From Variovorax sp. V93 (GTDB lineage: Bacteria > Pseudomonadota > Gammaproteobacteria > Burkholderiales > Burkholderiaceae_C), in NCBI RefSeq assembly GCF_041154485.1, contig NZ_AP028669.1, forward strand, positions 3,410,001 to 3,474,000: a DNA stretch of 64,000 bases. The letters are read 5' to 3'. The notes under the pieces were generated by a model. It made no database searches and was not told the origin of the DNA. It worked only from the letters and a program-made list of their open reading frames with translations. Shown here one piece after another: positions 35,122-43,134 of the stretch (within the stretch, counting starts at the first letter, position 1; every line of letters starts with the position of its first letter). The translations under genes were made by a program, and so were the position numbers.

Positions 35122-35883
35122 TCAATAGGTGGCGCGGCCGCCCGAGGCGTCGAACACGCTGCCCGTGGTGAACGAGCACTCCTCGCTCGCGAGCCAGCCG
35201 ATCACCGCCGCGATCTCGTCGACCGTGCCGAAGCGCCCCATCGGGATCTTCGACAGCATGAACTCGATGTGCTGGGGCGACATCTGGTCGAAGATCGCGG
35301 TCTTCACGGCCGCCGGCGTGACGGCGTTGACCGTGATGTTGGCCTTGGCGAGTTCCTTGCCGAGCGACTTGGTCAGCCCGATCACCGCCGCCTTCGACGC
35401 GCTGTAGGCCGAGGCGTTGGGATTGCCCTCCTTGCCCGCCACCGAGGCCACGTTGACGATGCGGCCGTAGTTGCCGGCCTGCATATACGGCACCACCGCG
35501 CGGTTGCAGTAGAAAAGGCCGTTCAGGTTGACGTCGACCACCCGCCGCCACTGGTCCACCGGGTACTCGGCCAGCGGCACGTTGGGGCCGGTGATGCCCG
35601 CGCAGGCCACGAGCACGTCGATGCCGCCGCCGAGCTGCGCGGCCGAAGCGGCGGCCGCGGCCTCAACCTCGGCCCAGTCGGCCACGTTGACCTTGACGCC
35701 GGAGGCCTTGGCGCCGAGCGCGGCGCGCGCCTGGTCCAGCGCTTCCTGGTTCATGTCCCACAGGCTCACCGAGCCGCCTTCGGCGACGAAGCGCGTGGCA
35801 AAGGTCAGGCCGATGCCGGCGGCGCCGCCGGTGACGACGGCGCGGCGGCCCGCGAAGCGGTTGGCGTAAGGAGCGGCGGTCAT
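35122..35883 (-). CDS. SDR dehydrogenase, probable 2-keto-3-deoxy-L-rhamnonate 4-dehydrogenase
   Basis: The 253-residue short-chain dehydrogenase shows the nucleotide loop TGGAAGIG (18-25), ACAG at about 93, Ser147, and the YxxxK pair Tyr160 and Lys164. Within the cluster it would oxidise 2-keto-3-deoxy-L-rhamnonate at C4 to the 2,4-diketo acid, as LRA5 does in Sphingomonas. The next enzyme, a FAH hydrolase, is encoded directly upstream and overlaps it (ATGA). SDR substrate cannot be read from sequence alone, and the fuconate analogue is equally possible. Confidence 0.85.
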   Translation of the reverse strand: MTAAPYANRFAGRRAVVTGGAAGIGLTFATRFVAEGGSVSLWDMNQEALDQARAALGAKASGVKVNVADWAEVEAAAAASAAQLGGGIDVLVACAGITGPNVPLAEYPVDQWRRVVDVNLNGLFYCNRAVVPYMQAGNYGRIVNVASVAGKEGNPNASAYSASKAAVIGLTKSLGKELAKANITVNAVTPAAVKTAIFDQMSPQHIEFMLSKIPMGRFGTVDEIAAVIGWLASEECSFTTGSVFDASGGRATY

Positions 35884-36737
35884 GCGGCCTCCTTCCACGC
35901 AACCACGGCCTGCCTCTGCGTGCCGAGCCTGTCGATGCCCAGGGTCATCACGTCGCCGGCCTTCAGGTAGACGGGCTCCGGCTTCATGCCCATGCCGACG
36001 CCGGGCGGCGTGCCGGTGGTGACGACGTCGCCCGGCATCAGCGTCATGAACTCGCTCAGGTAGCTCAGGATGGTTGCGCAGTCGAACACCATGGTGCCGG
36101 TGTGGCCGGTCTGGCGGCGCTGGCCGTTCACGTCGAGCCACATGCCGAGTTGCTGCGCATCCCCCACTTCATCGCGCGTCACGAGCCAGGGGCCGATGGG
36201 GCCGAAGGTGTCGCAGCCCTTGCCCTTGTCCCAGGTGCCGCCCCGCTCGATCTGGAAGGCGCGCTCGGACACGTCGTTGACGAGCACATAGCCCGCGATG
36301 TGCTCCAGCGCGCGTTCCTTGGGCACATAGCTCGCGCGCGTGCCGACCACGAAGCCCAGTTCGACCTCCCAGTCCGTCTTGGCCGATCCGCGCGGAATGG
36401 TGACCTCGTCGTTGGGTCCGACGATGCAGGAAGTCGCCTTGGTGAATACCGTCGGCTCGGTCGGCAGCGGCAGGTTCGATTCGGCCGCATGGTCCGCGTA
36501 GTTCAGGCCGACCGCGATGAACTTCCCGATGTTCCCGACCGGTGGGCCCAGGCGCGGCTGGCCCTGCACCGCCGGAAAGCCCTGCGGGTCGAGCGCCGCG
36601 AGCCTGGCAAGGCTCGCGGGCGAAAGCACTTCGCCGGTGATGTCCGGCGCGAAGGATGAAAGATCCCGAAGGATCCCGTCGGCGTCGAGCAGGCCCGGTC
36701 GTTCCTGGCCCGCGGGGCCATATCGCAGCAGTCTCAT
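35880..36737 (-). CDS. FAH family hydrolase, probable 2,4-diketo-3-deoxy-L-rhamnonate hydrolase
   Basis: Read from the ATG at 36737, preceded by AAGGAGAC, the protein has 285 residues; an upstream ATG at 36785 is rejected. The metal ligands of the fumarylacetoacetate hydrolase fold are Glu124 and Glu126 in DWEVELGFVVG and Asp155 in VNDVSERAFQ, with GLNYADHAAESN and TGTPPGVGMGMKP as family marks. Combined with the SDR and rhmD it fits LRA6, which splits the diketo acid into pyruvate and L-lactate. It is the first gene of the leftward unit, opposite the LysR gene. Other FAH substrates such as acylpyruvates cannot be excluded. Confidence 0.88.
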   Translation of the reverse strand: MRLLRYGPAGQERPGLLDADGILRDLSSFAPDITGEVLSPASLARLAALDPQGFPAVQGQPRLGPPVGNIGKFIAVGLNYADHAAESNLPLPTEPTVFTKATSCIVGPNDEVTIPRGSAKTDWEVELGFVVGTRASYVPKERALEHIAGYVLVNDVSERAFQIERGGTWDKGKGCDTFGPIGPWLVTRDEVGDAQQLGMWLDVNGQRRQTGHTGTMVFDCATILSYLSEFMTLMPGDVVTTGTPPGVGMGMKPEPVYLKAGDVMTLGIDRLGTQRQAVVAWKEAA

Positions 36738-36802
36738 GTTGTCTCCTTGGTGTTCGATGGCCTGGACTCTAGAAGCCGTCGCCATTACGATCCAATCGAA
36801 AA

Positions 36803-36823
36803 TTTGGCATGAGCATTTCCAAA
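36803..36823. promoter_or_regulatory. TTTGG-N11-CCAAA inverted repeat at the LysR start
   Basis: TTTGG (36803-36807) and CCAAA (36819-36823) form a LysR-type dyad with an 11-base spacer. A CCAA copy at 36792-36795 adds a second half-site. It lies in the 71-bp divergent gap and covers the first ATG of the regulator gene (36809). Confidence 0.5.
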
Positions 36824-37786
36824 ATGGAATATCGAATCGACAGCCCGAACAGCGCGCCCCGGCTCATCAATCGCCTGCGCCTGAAGCACTGGGCGCTTCT
36901 CTCCGCTCTGGCGGACAACCCGGTGCTCGCCCAGGCCGCCTCGGCGATCAGCGTGACGCAACCCTCGGCCACCAAGATGCTGGCGGACATCGAATCGGCG
37001 TTCCGGTTTCCACTGTTCGAACGACATTCGCGGGGCCTGCGCGCCACGCCGCTCGGCGAGGAAGTCGTCGCCTACGCGCGCCAATCGCAGGCCGGCCTGT
37101 CCCGCTTCCTCGAAGGCCTGGAGATCAAGCGGCGCGGCGGCCATGGACAGCTGGTCATCGGCGCGATCATGGGCGCGGCCCCCGACCTCGTTGCACGTGC
37201 GATGGCGCAGATCAAGCGCGAGCGCCCGCTCCTCAACGTCCGCATCCTCGGCGAAACAAGCGACCAGGTCGGCGCCCTGCTCGAGCGGCACGAGATCGAA
37301 TTCGCCGTCGGGCGCTTCTCCTCGCTCAAGCAGCACAACACCTTTGCCTTTGCACCGCTGGCCAACGAGACCATGCAGGTGGTGGTGCGGCGCGGGCACC
37401 CTTGCGCACGCCAGCGCGGCCTGACACTCGAAGCGCTCACGGCCTGGCCCTGGATTCTTCAGCCGCTGACCAGCCCGGCGCGGCAACTGATGGAAGAAGA
37501 ATTCACCTCGGTAGGACGGAGCACGCCGGCCAATCTCGTGGAATGCGCATCGGTCTTCGCCACCTTGCAATTGCTGCAGGCCAGCGACGCCGTGGGGGCC
37601 CTGCCGGAATCCGTCGTCCGCGACCATGTGCGCGCGAAGCTGCTGCGCGTGTTGCCCGTGCCCATCGGCAAGGATCTCAAGGGCTTCGGCGTGCTGACGC
37701 GCATCGGCGAGCCGCTGTCGGAAACGGCCGCAACCTTCATTGCGCACCTGCGGCACTTCGCGGATGTGCAAACGCGGGCCGCCTGA
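36809..37786 (+). CDS. LysR family regulator of the rhamnonate genes
   Basis: The 325-residue protein has an N-terminal winged helix (about residues 20-80: LKHWALLSALADNPVLAQAA in parts, VTQPSATKMLADIE) and a C-terminal effector-binding domain of LysR type. It is transcribed away from the FAH-SDR-MFS-rhmD unit, so it probably activates that unit with a sugar acid or its keto product as effector. The first ATG (36809) lies inside an inverted repeat; the in-frame ATG at 36824 would free the site and still keep the whole HTH, so it may be the true start. The protein resembles GbpR-like sugar-acid regulators, at family level only. Confidence 0.88.
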   Translation: MSISKMEYRIDSPNSAPRLINRLRLKHWALLSALADNPVLAQAASAISVTQPSATKMLADIESAFRFPLFERHSRGLRATPLGEEVVAYARQSQAGLSRFLEGLEIKRRGGHGQLVIGAIMGAAPDLVARAMAQIKRERPLLNVRILGETSDQVGALLERHEIEFAVGRFSSLKQHNTFAFAPLANETMQVVVRRGHPCARQRGLTLEALTAWPWILQPLTSPARQLMEEEFTSVGRSTPANLVECASVFATLQLLQASDAVGALPESVVRDHVRAKLLRVLPVPIGKDLKGFGVLTRIGEPLSETAATFIAHLRHFADVQTRAA

Positions 37787-37814
37787 GCCCAGTCGGCCTC
37801 GCGCCCCGGCAAGA

Positions 37815-37830
37815 TTCAGTCTTTCTTGAA
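37815..37830. promoter_or_regulatory. Degenerate copy of the cydD palindrome before the GbsR-type gene
   Basis: TTCAGTCTTTCTTGAA matches the perfect palindrome TTCAGTATTTACTGAA upstream of cydD (44844-44859) in 13 of 16 positions. It lies 30 bp before the start of the regulator gene at 37861, a good position for autoregulation. Confidence 0.6.
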
Positions 37831-37860
37831 GCTACAGCAATTCGCAACGAAAATCCGCCG

Positions 37861-38442
37861 ATGCCCACCGCCACCCTTCCCCCGCTCAGCCGCCAGTTCG
37901 TCGCCCACTTCGGGGAGATGGGCAGCAAGTGGGGCATCAACCGCACCGTCGGCCAGATCTACGCGCTGATCTTCATTTCCGAACGTGCGCTCAATGCCGA
38001 CGAGATTGCCGAACTGCTCGAGTTCTCGCGCTCCAACGTGAGCATGGGCTTGAAGGAGCTGCAGGCCTGGCGGCTGGTGCACCTGCGCCACCACCCCGGC
38101 GACCGGCGCGAGTATTTCGAGGCGCCCGCGGACGTGTGGGAGATCTTTCGCGTGCTGGCCGAGGAGCGCCGCCGCCGCGAGATCGAGCCCACGCTCTCGA
38201 TGCTGCGCAACGCGCTGCTCGAATCGCCCGCGAGCGATGCCGAGCGGCATGCGCAGGAGCGCATGCGCGAGATGCACGACCTGATCGACCGGCTCATGAA
38301 GTGGTTCGACGACGTGCAGCGGCTCGCACCGGAGACCGCCTTGCAGCTGATGGGCATGGGCGCCACCGTGACCAAGGTGCTGGGCCTCAAGGACCGCATC
38401 ACCGGCAGCGCCCCCAAGAAGAACAAGCCGGCTGCCGGTTGA
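37861..38442 (+). CDS. GbsR/MarR family transcriptional regulator
   Basis: The 193-residue protein has a winged helix (about residues 30-95: TVGQIYALIFISERALNADEIAELL in parts, FSRSNVSMGLKELQAW as recognition helix) followed by a long helical dimerisation tail. FVAHFGEMGSKWGINRTVG in parts near the start is typical of GbsR-like proteins. It ends 6 bp from cydX on the opposite strand. Copies of one palindrome in front of it and in front of cydD suggest that it controls the bd oxidase genes and itself. The effector is unknown; a sensor of choline-type osmolytes, as for B. subtilis GbsR, has no support here. Confidence 0.85.
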   Translation: MPTATLPPLSRQFVAHFGEMGSKWGINRTVGQIYALIFISERALNADEIAELLEFSRSNVSMGLKELQAWRLVHLRHHPGDRREYFEAPADVWEIFRVLAEERRRREIEPTLSMLRNALLESPASDAERHAQERMREMHDLIDRLMKWFDDVQRLAPETALQLMGMGATVTKVLGLKDRITGSAPKKNKPAAG

Positions 38443-38448
38443 GAGGTT

Positions 38449-38598
38449 TCAGAGCCGCTCCTGCCCCTGCGACGCTTCGGGCGTGGCGAGCTTTTCCTTG
38501 CGGATGGCGTCGTCGTCCATGAGCTCGTACCACATGGCGTTGAGCACGGCGAAGGCGGCTGCCAGCGGCAGGCCGAGAATCCAGGCGAAGTACCACAT
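38449..38598 (-). CDS. cydX: Cytochrome bd oxidase small subunit CydX
   Basis: This 49-residue protein starts MWYFAWILGLPLAAAFAVLN, the conserved CydX/YbgT start, with one membrane segment. Its C-terminal tail is charged (DDDAIRKEK) and longer than the 37-residue E. coli protein. CydX stabilises the haem site of cytochrome bd. It begins 15 bp after cydB, with AAAGAGA as a likely ribosome site. It is short enough to be missed by automated calling. Confidence 0.92.
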   Translation of the reverse strand: MWYFAWILGLPLAAAFAVLNAMWYELMDDDAIRKEKLATPEASQGQERL

Positions 38599-38613
38599 CT
38601 CTTTTTCGTCCTT

Positions 38614-39768
38614 TCAGTAGGCGTGTCCGCTCTCGTCGCGGATGGCCTGTTCGTCGACCTTGCCCCACAGCACGTGGTAGACCCAGGTGGTGTAGGCCAC
38701 GACGATGGGAATGAAGATGGCCGTGACCACCAGCATGATGAACAGCGTGAGATGGCTCGACGACGAGTCCCACACCGTGAGGCTGGCGCGCGGGTCGATC
38801 GACGACGGCAGGATGAACGGGAACATCGATGCGCCCACGCTCAGGATGATGCCGGCGATGCCGAGTGCGGCCGCCAGCAGCGCAAGCACCGGCCGCCGCA
38901 ACACCAGCCCGAGCAGCGCACCCAGCGCACCGACGAAGCCGAGCACCGGTGCAGCCAGCGTCCACGGGTGCGCCGCGTAGTTGGCGGTCCATGCGCCGGC
39001 ATGCAGCTCGGCGGTCTTGAGCATCGGGTTCGACGGCCCGACGGCGTCCACCACGCTGCTGATTCGGTAGCCGCCGATGCTCGTCGCGAGCAGAACGCCG
39101 GCCAGCGCATACAGCGCGACGGTGAGCACGGAGGCAACGATGCCGTAGGTGCGCGCACGTTCCGCCACTGCGCCCGCCGTCTTGAGCAGCAGCCACGCAG
39201 CGCCGTGCATCACGAGCATCGCTACCGACACCAGGCCGCACAGGATCGCGAACGGATTCAGCAAGCCGAAGAAGCCGCCGTCGTAGAAGATGTGCATGTC
39301 CGCGCCGAAGCGGAACGGCACGCCCTGCAGCACGTTGCCCACGGCCACGCCGCAGATCAGCGCGGGCACGAAGCCGCTGAAGAACAGCACCCAGTCCCAG
39401 CGCGCGCGCCATTGCGGCGACTCGCGCTTGCTGCGGAACTTGAAGGCCACGGGCCGCAGGATGAGCGCCGTGAGAATCACGAACATCGCCAGGTAGAAGC
39501 CCGAGAACGACACGGCGTACAGCTGCGGCCACGCCGCGAAGATCGCGCCGCCGCCGAGGATCAGCCACACCTGGTTGCCCTCCCACACCGGGCCCACGCT
39601 GTTGATGACGACGCGGCGCTCGATGTCGTTGCGTGCCGCGAAAGGCAGCAGCATGCCGCTGCCCAGGTCGAAGCCGTCGGTCACGGCGAAACCCACCAGC
39701 AGCACGCCGATCAGCAGCCACCAGATGATGCGCAGGGTGTCGTAGTCTAGAAGTGTGTGGAGGATCAT
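38614..39768 (-). CDS. cydB: Cytochrome bd ubiquinol oxidase subunit II
   Basis: The 384-residue protein has about 9 membrane segments. The N-terminal LRIIWWLLIGVLLVGFAVTDGFDLG (in parts) is the standard CydB start, followed by NSVGPVWEGNQVWLILGGGA in parts and RPVAFKFRSKRES. It pairs with CydA in the quinol oxidase. The start at 39768 overlaps the cydA stop (ATGA). Length and motifs match full-length CydB. Confidence 0.97.
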   Translation of the reverse strand: MILHTLLDYDTLRIIWWLLIGVLLVGFAVTDGFDLGSGMLLPFAARNDIERRVVINSVGPVWEGNQVWLILGGGAIFAAWPQLYAVSFSGFYLAMFVILTALILRPVAFKFRSKRESPQWRARWDWVLFFSGFVPALICGVAVGNVLQGVPFRFGADMHIFYDGGFFGLLNPFAILCGLVSVAMLVMHGAAWLLLKTAGAVAERARTYGIVASVLTVALYALAGVLLATSIGGYRISSVVDAVGPSNPMLKTAELHAGAWTANYAAHPWTLAAPVLGFVGALGALLGLVLRRPVLALLAAALGIAGIILSVGASMFPFILPSSIDPRASLTVWDSSSSHLTLFIMLVVTAIFIPIVVAYTTWVYHVLWGKVDEQAIRDESGHAY

Positions 39769-41381
39769 GCGGCGCTCCCGGTGGAAGGAATGACGGCGGC
39801 ACCTGCGTGTGCCGGCGGAATGTGCGAGAGCGTGTCGCCCTCGTCGGGTGCATGCTCCGCCTCCGGTCCCTTGCGGATGGCCTTGAGCATCAGCTTCATC
39901 TCGATGATCAGCAGCGTGGTGTAGATCGCGACGAAGCCGGCGAGCGTGAGCAGCAGCGTCTTCACGCCCAGGTTCGAGACGGCGACCGCGGTCGGCAACA
40001 CGCCTTCGATCACCCACGGCTGGCGGCCGAACTCCGCCACCAGCCAGCCGGACTCGATGGCGATCCACGGCAGCGGTATGGCAAGCACTGCGATCCTCAG
40101 CAGCCAGCGGTGGCTGTCGAGCCGGCGCCGCGTCGAAAGCACGAAGAAGGTGGCCGTCAGCACGATCAGCAGCACGCCGATGCCCACCATGATCCGGAAC
40201 AGCCAGAAGAGCGGCGCCACCTGCGGCACGGTGTCCCATGCGGCCTTGGTGATCTGTTCGGGGGTTGCGTTGCGCGGATCGTCGACATAGCGCTTGAGCA
40301 GCAGCGCATAGCCCATGTCGGCGCCGCCGTTCTCGAAGGTGTCGCGCACGCCCTGCGTCACGGTCTGGGTGCTGCCGGCGGACCGGATCTGCTGCAGCGC
40401 GTCGTAGGCCTTGATGCCTTCGCGGATGCGCGTCTCGGCGCGCTTCACGAGCTCGTCGATGCCGGGGATCACGGTGTTGAGCGAGCGCGTGCCGATCAGC
40501 CCCATCACCGCCGGAATATGGATCGCGTAGTGCGTCTCGCGCGATTCCTGGTCGGGAAAACCGAAGGCGGTGAAGGCCGCCGGCGCGGGATGCGTCTCCC
40601 ACATGGCCTCGATGGCGGCGAGCTTCATCTTCTGGTGTTCGGTCGACAGGTAGCCGCTCTCGTCGCCCAGCACCACCACCGACAGCGACGCCGCCAGGCC
40701 GAACGAGGCCGCCACCGTCATCGAGCGCTTGGCCAATTCGAGGTGGCGGCCCTTGAGCACGTACCAGGCCGACACGCCCAGCACGAACACCGCCGCGCAC
40801 ACATAGCCCGCCGACACGGTGTGCACGAACTTGGCCTGCGCCACCGGATTGGTCAGCACCGCGAAGAAGTCGGTCACCTCCATGCGCATGGTCTGCGGAT
40901 TGAAGGCCGCGCCCACGGGGTTCTGCATCCAGCCGTTGGCGATGAGGATCCACAGCGCCGAGAAGTTGGAGCCGATGGCCACGGCCCAGGTGGCGATCAG
41001 GTGGCCCACCTTGGAGAGCTTGTCCCAGCCGAAGAAGAACAGGCCCACGAAGGTGGCTTCCATGAAGAAGGCCATCAGCCCCTCGATGGCCAGCGGCGCG
41101 CCGAAGATGTCGCCGACGTAGTGGCTGTAGTAGCTCCAGTTCATGCCGAACTGGAACTCCATGACCACGCCGGTGGCCACGCCCATCGCAAAGTTGATGC
41201 CGAACAGCACGCCCCAGAACTTGGTCATGTCGCGCCAGATCACGCGGCCCGTCATCACGTAGACGGTTTCCATGATTGCGAGAATGATCGACAGCCCGAG
41301 CGTCAGCGGCACGAACAAGAAGTGGTAGAGCGCCGTGGCGGCGAACTGCAGGCGCGATAGCGCAACGATGTCGAGGTCCAT
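39765..41381 (-). CDS. cydA: Cytochrome bd ubiquinol oxidase subunit I
   Basis: The 538-residue protein carries the three haems. Haem ligands are His20 (LYHFLF) and His187 (KFVHTVSAGY), and a Met in the later helix. The GRQPW motif typical of CydA is at about 440, with a long Q-loop before it. The enzyme oxidises ubiquinol and reduces oxygen at high affinity without pumping protons. The gene is followed by cydB and cydX and preceded by cydDC with a 49-bp gap. Confidence 0.97.
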   Translation of the reverse strand: MDLDIVALSRLQFAATALYHFLFVPLTLGLSIILAIMETVYVMTGRVIWRDMTKFWGVLFGINFAMGVATGVVMEFQFGMNWSYYSHYVGDIFGAPLAIEGLMAFFMEATFVGLFFFGWDKLSKVGHLIATWAVAIGSNFSALWILIANGWMQNPVGAAFNPQTMRMEVTDFFAVLTNPVAQAKFVHTVSAGYVCAAVFVLGVSAWYVLKGRHLELAKRSMTVAASFGLAASLSVVVLGDESGYLSTEHQKMKLAAIEAMWETHPAPAAFTAFGFPDQESRETHYAIHIPAVMGLIGTRSLNTVIPGIDELVKRAETRIREGIKAYDALQQIRSAGSTQTVTQGVRDTFENGGADMGYALLLKRYVDDPRNATPEQITKAAWDTVPQVAPLFWLFRIMVGIGVLLIVLTATFFVLSTRRRLDSHRWLLRIAVLAIPLPWIAIESGWLVAEFGRQPWVIEGVLPTAVAVSNLGVKTLLLTLAGFVAIYTTLLIIEMKLMLKAIRKGPEAEHAPDEGDTLSHIPPAHAGAAVIPSTGSAA

Positions 41382-41430
41382 GGGGTGGCTTCCTTTGTAT
41401 TCCCTGTTTCGGTCTTTGGCTTCGGTCGGT

Positions 41431-43134
41431 TCAGTCGGGCCGCAGCGCGTTCAGCGCGGTGTCGAAGGCGGAGCTGCCGCGCCGCAGTTCGGCAACGATG
41501 CGCCCCTGCCGCATGCACACCAGGCGGTCGGCCAGCGCGGCCTCGCGCCGCAGGTGCGTGGCGATCAGCAGCGTGCGCGAACCGGCCTGCGCGCACAGGC
41601 GCCGCAGCACGTCGTGCGCAATGGCCGCGTCCAGCGCCTCGGTGGGCTCGTCGAGCAGCCAGAGCGGCACCGGGCGCAGCAGCAGCCGCGCCAGTGCGAG
41701 CCGGCGCGACTGCCCACCCGACAGGCCCAGGCCGCCTTCACCCAGCGCGGTATCGAGGCCGGCAGGGAAGGAACCCACATCGCCGGCAAGGCCGGCGGAT
41801 TGCAAGGCGGCCCGGAGGCGGGCGTCGTCCGCGGTGGGATCGGCGAGCCGGAGGTTGTCGCGCAGGCTGTCCTGGAAAAGTTCGGTGCGCTGGGTCAGGA
41901 GGCATGAGGGCTGTGCACTCGCGATGCCGGCCCGCGGCGCGATTTCTCCGGCAATCACCGAAAGCAGCGTCGACTTGCCCGCGCCGCTCGCGCCGATCAG
42001 CGCCACCCGTTCGCCCGGGGCAATGGCCAGCGAGACATCGCTCAGCGCAGGGATGCTGCTGCCGGCATGCGCCGCGTTCAGGTGGACCAGGCTCACCGCG
42101 CGAGGCACTCCGGGTTCGACGGCGACGACGCCTGGCCACGCCTCGTCCGGCGCCATGCGCGGCGCAAGGCGCCGGACCGCGAGCCAGGTGCGGCCGGCAT
42201 CGAGCGCACCGCGCCGCAGGGCCGCGAAAGGCTCCGTGGCCGTCAGGGCCACGAGCAGCCCGAGCGCAGCGGCAGGTGCGCCGATGGCGCCCTCGCCCGC
42301 GAGCGCGCCCACCGCCAGCAGCACGCCCACCAGCGTCAGCGTGCCGGCCACCCCGTAGGCCGCGCCGGCCGAAGTCTCGAGCCTGTTCAGCGCGAGGTCG
42401 GCCTTGGCCAGGTGCGTATCCGCATTCATCAACGCTTCGCGCTGGGCATCGGCACGCCCCGCCATCACCAGGTCGGTCTGGCCCGCGACGAGGTCGACGG
42501 TGCGCGCCCGCAGCGCCTCGATGCCATGTGCGCGGCGCACCGCCGGGCGCCGGGCGCGCCGCGCGATGAACAGCGCCATGCCCCAGCCGACGGCCACCAG
42601 CCACAGCAGCAGCACGAGCCCCACGCCGACGCGCATGAACCCGAGCACCGCACCCGCGAGCAGCGCCGCGCCCAGTGCCGCGGCGGCGGGCACGAGCAGC
42701 CGCAGGTAGAGCGACTCCAGCGCATCGATGTCGGAGGTCAGCCGGAACAGCAGCCGCGACGGCCGCATCGCCAGTTCGAGCGCCGCGCCGGGGCGTGCCC
42801 AGCCGCGGAACAGGCGCACGCGCAATGCCGCGAGCACGCCGAAGGTCGCATCGTGCGTGACCAGGCGCTCGCCGTAGCGCGATGCGGTGCGTCCCAGCGC
42901 CAGCAGCCGGATGCCGGCCGAGGGCATGAACACGTCGAAGGTGAAGGCCGTGGCCGCGTGCAGGCCGGCCAGCGCCGTCGCGGTGATGAACCAGCCCGAC
43001 AGGCCGAGCAAGGCCATGCCGGCCAGCACCGTGGCCGCCGCCAGCAGGCCGCCCCACAGCAGCGCGCGGGGCTGCGTGGCGAGGAACGGCCGCAGCACCA
43101 GCCGGAGGTCGCGCCAGTCGCTTCGCGGGCTCAT
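41431..43134 (-). CDS. cydC: Thiol reductant ABC exporter subunit CydC
   Basis: The 567-residue half-transporter has six membrane segments (residues 1 to about 310) and an ABC domain with GASGAGKS as Walker A, LSGGQSRRLALAR as signature, LWLLDEPTEALD and the switch ATHLRR. With CydD it exports glutathione and cysteine to the periplasm, which is needed to assemble cytochrome bd. SGWFITATALAG near residue 45 is a CydC mark. Its start overlaps the cydD stop (ATGA). Confidence 0.93.
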   Translation of the reverse strand: MSPRSDWRDLRLVLRPFLATQPRALLWGGLLAAATVLAGMALLGLSGWFITATALAGLHAATAFTFDVFMPSAGIRLLALGRTASRYGERLVTHDATFGVLAALRVRLFRGWARPGAALELAMRPSRLLFRLTSDIDALESLYLRLLVPAAAALGAALLAGAVLGFMRVGVGLVLLLWLVAVGWGMALFIARRARRPAVRRAHGIEALRARTVDLVAGQTDLVMAGRADAQREALMNADTHLAKADLALNRLETSAGAAYGVAGTLTLVGVLLAVGALAGEGAIGAPAAALGLLVALTATEPFAALRRGALDAGRTWLAVRRLAPRMAPDEAWPGVVAVEPGVPRAVSLVHLNAAHAGSSIPALSDVSLAIAPGERVALIGASGAGKSTLLSVIAGEIAPRAGIASAQPSCLLTQRTELFQDSLRDNLRLADPTADDARLRAALQSAGLAGDVGSFPAGLDTALGEGGLGLSGGQSRRLALARLLLRPVPLWLLDEPTEALDAAIAHDVLRRLCAQAGSRTLLIATHLRREAALADRLVCMRQGRIVAELRRGSSAFDTALNALRPD

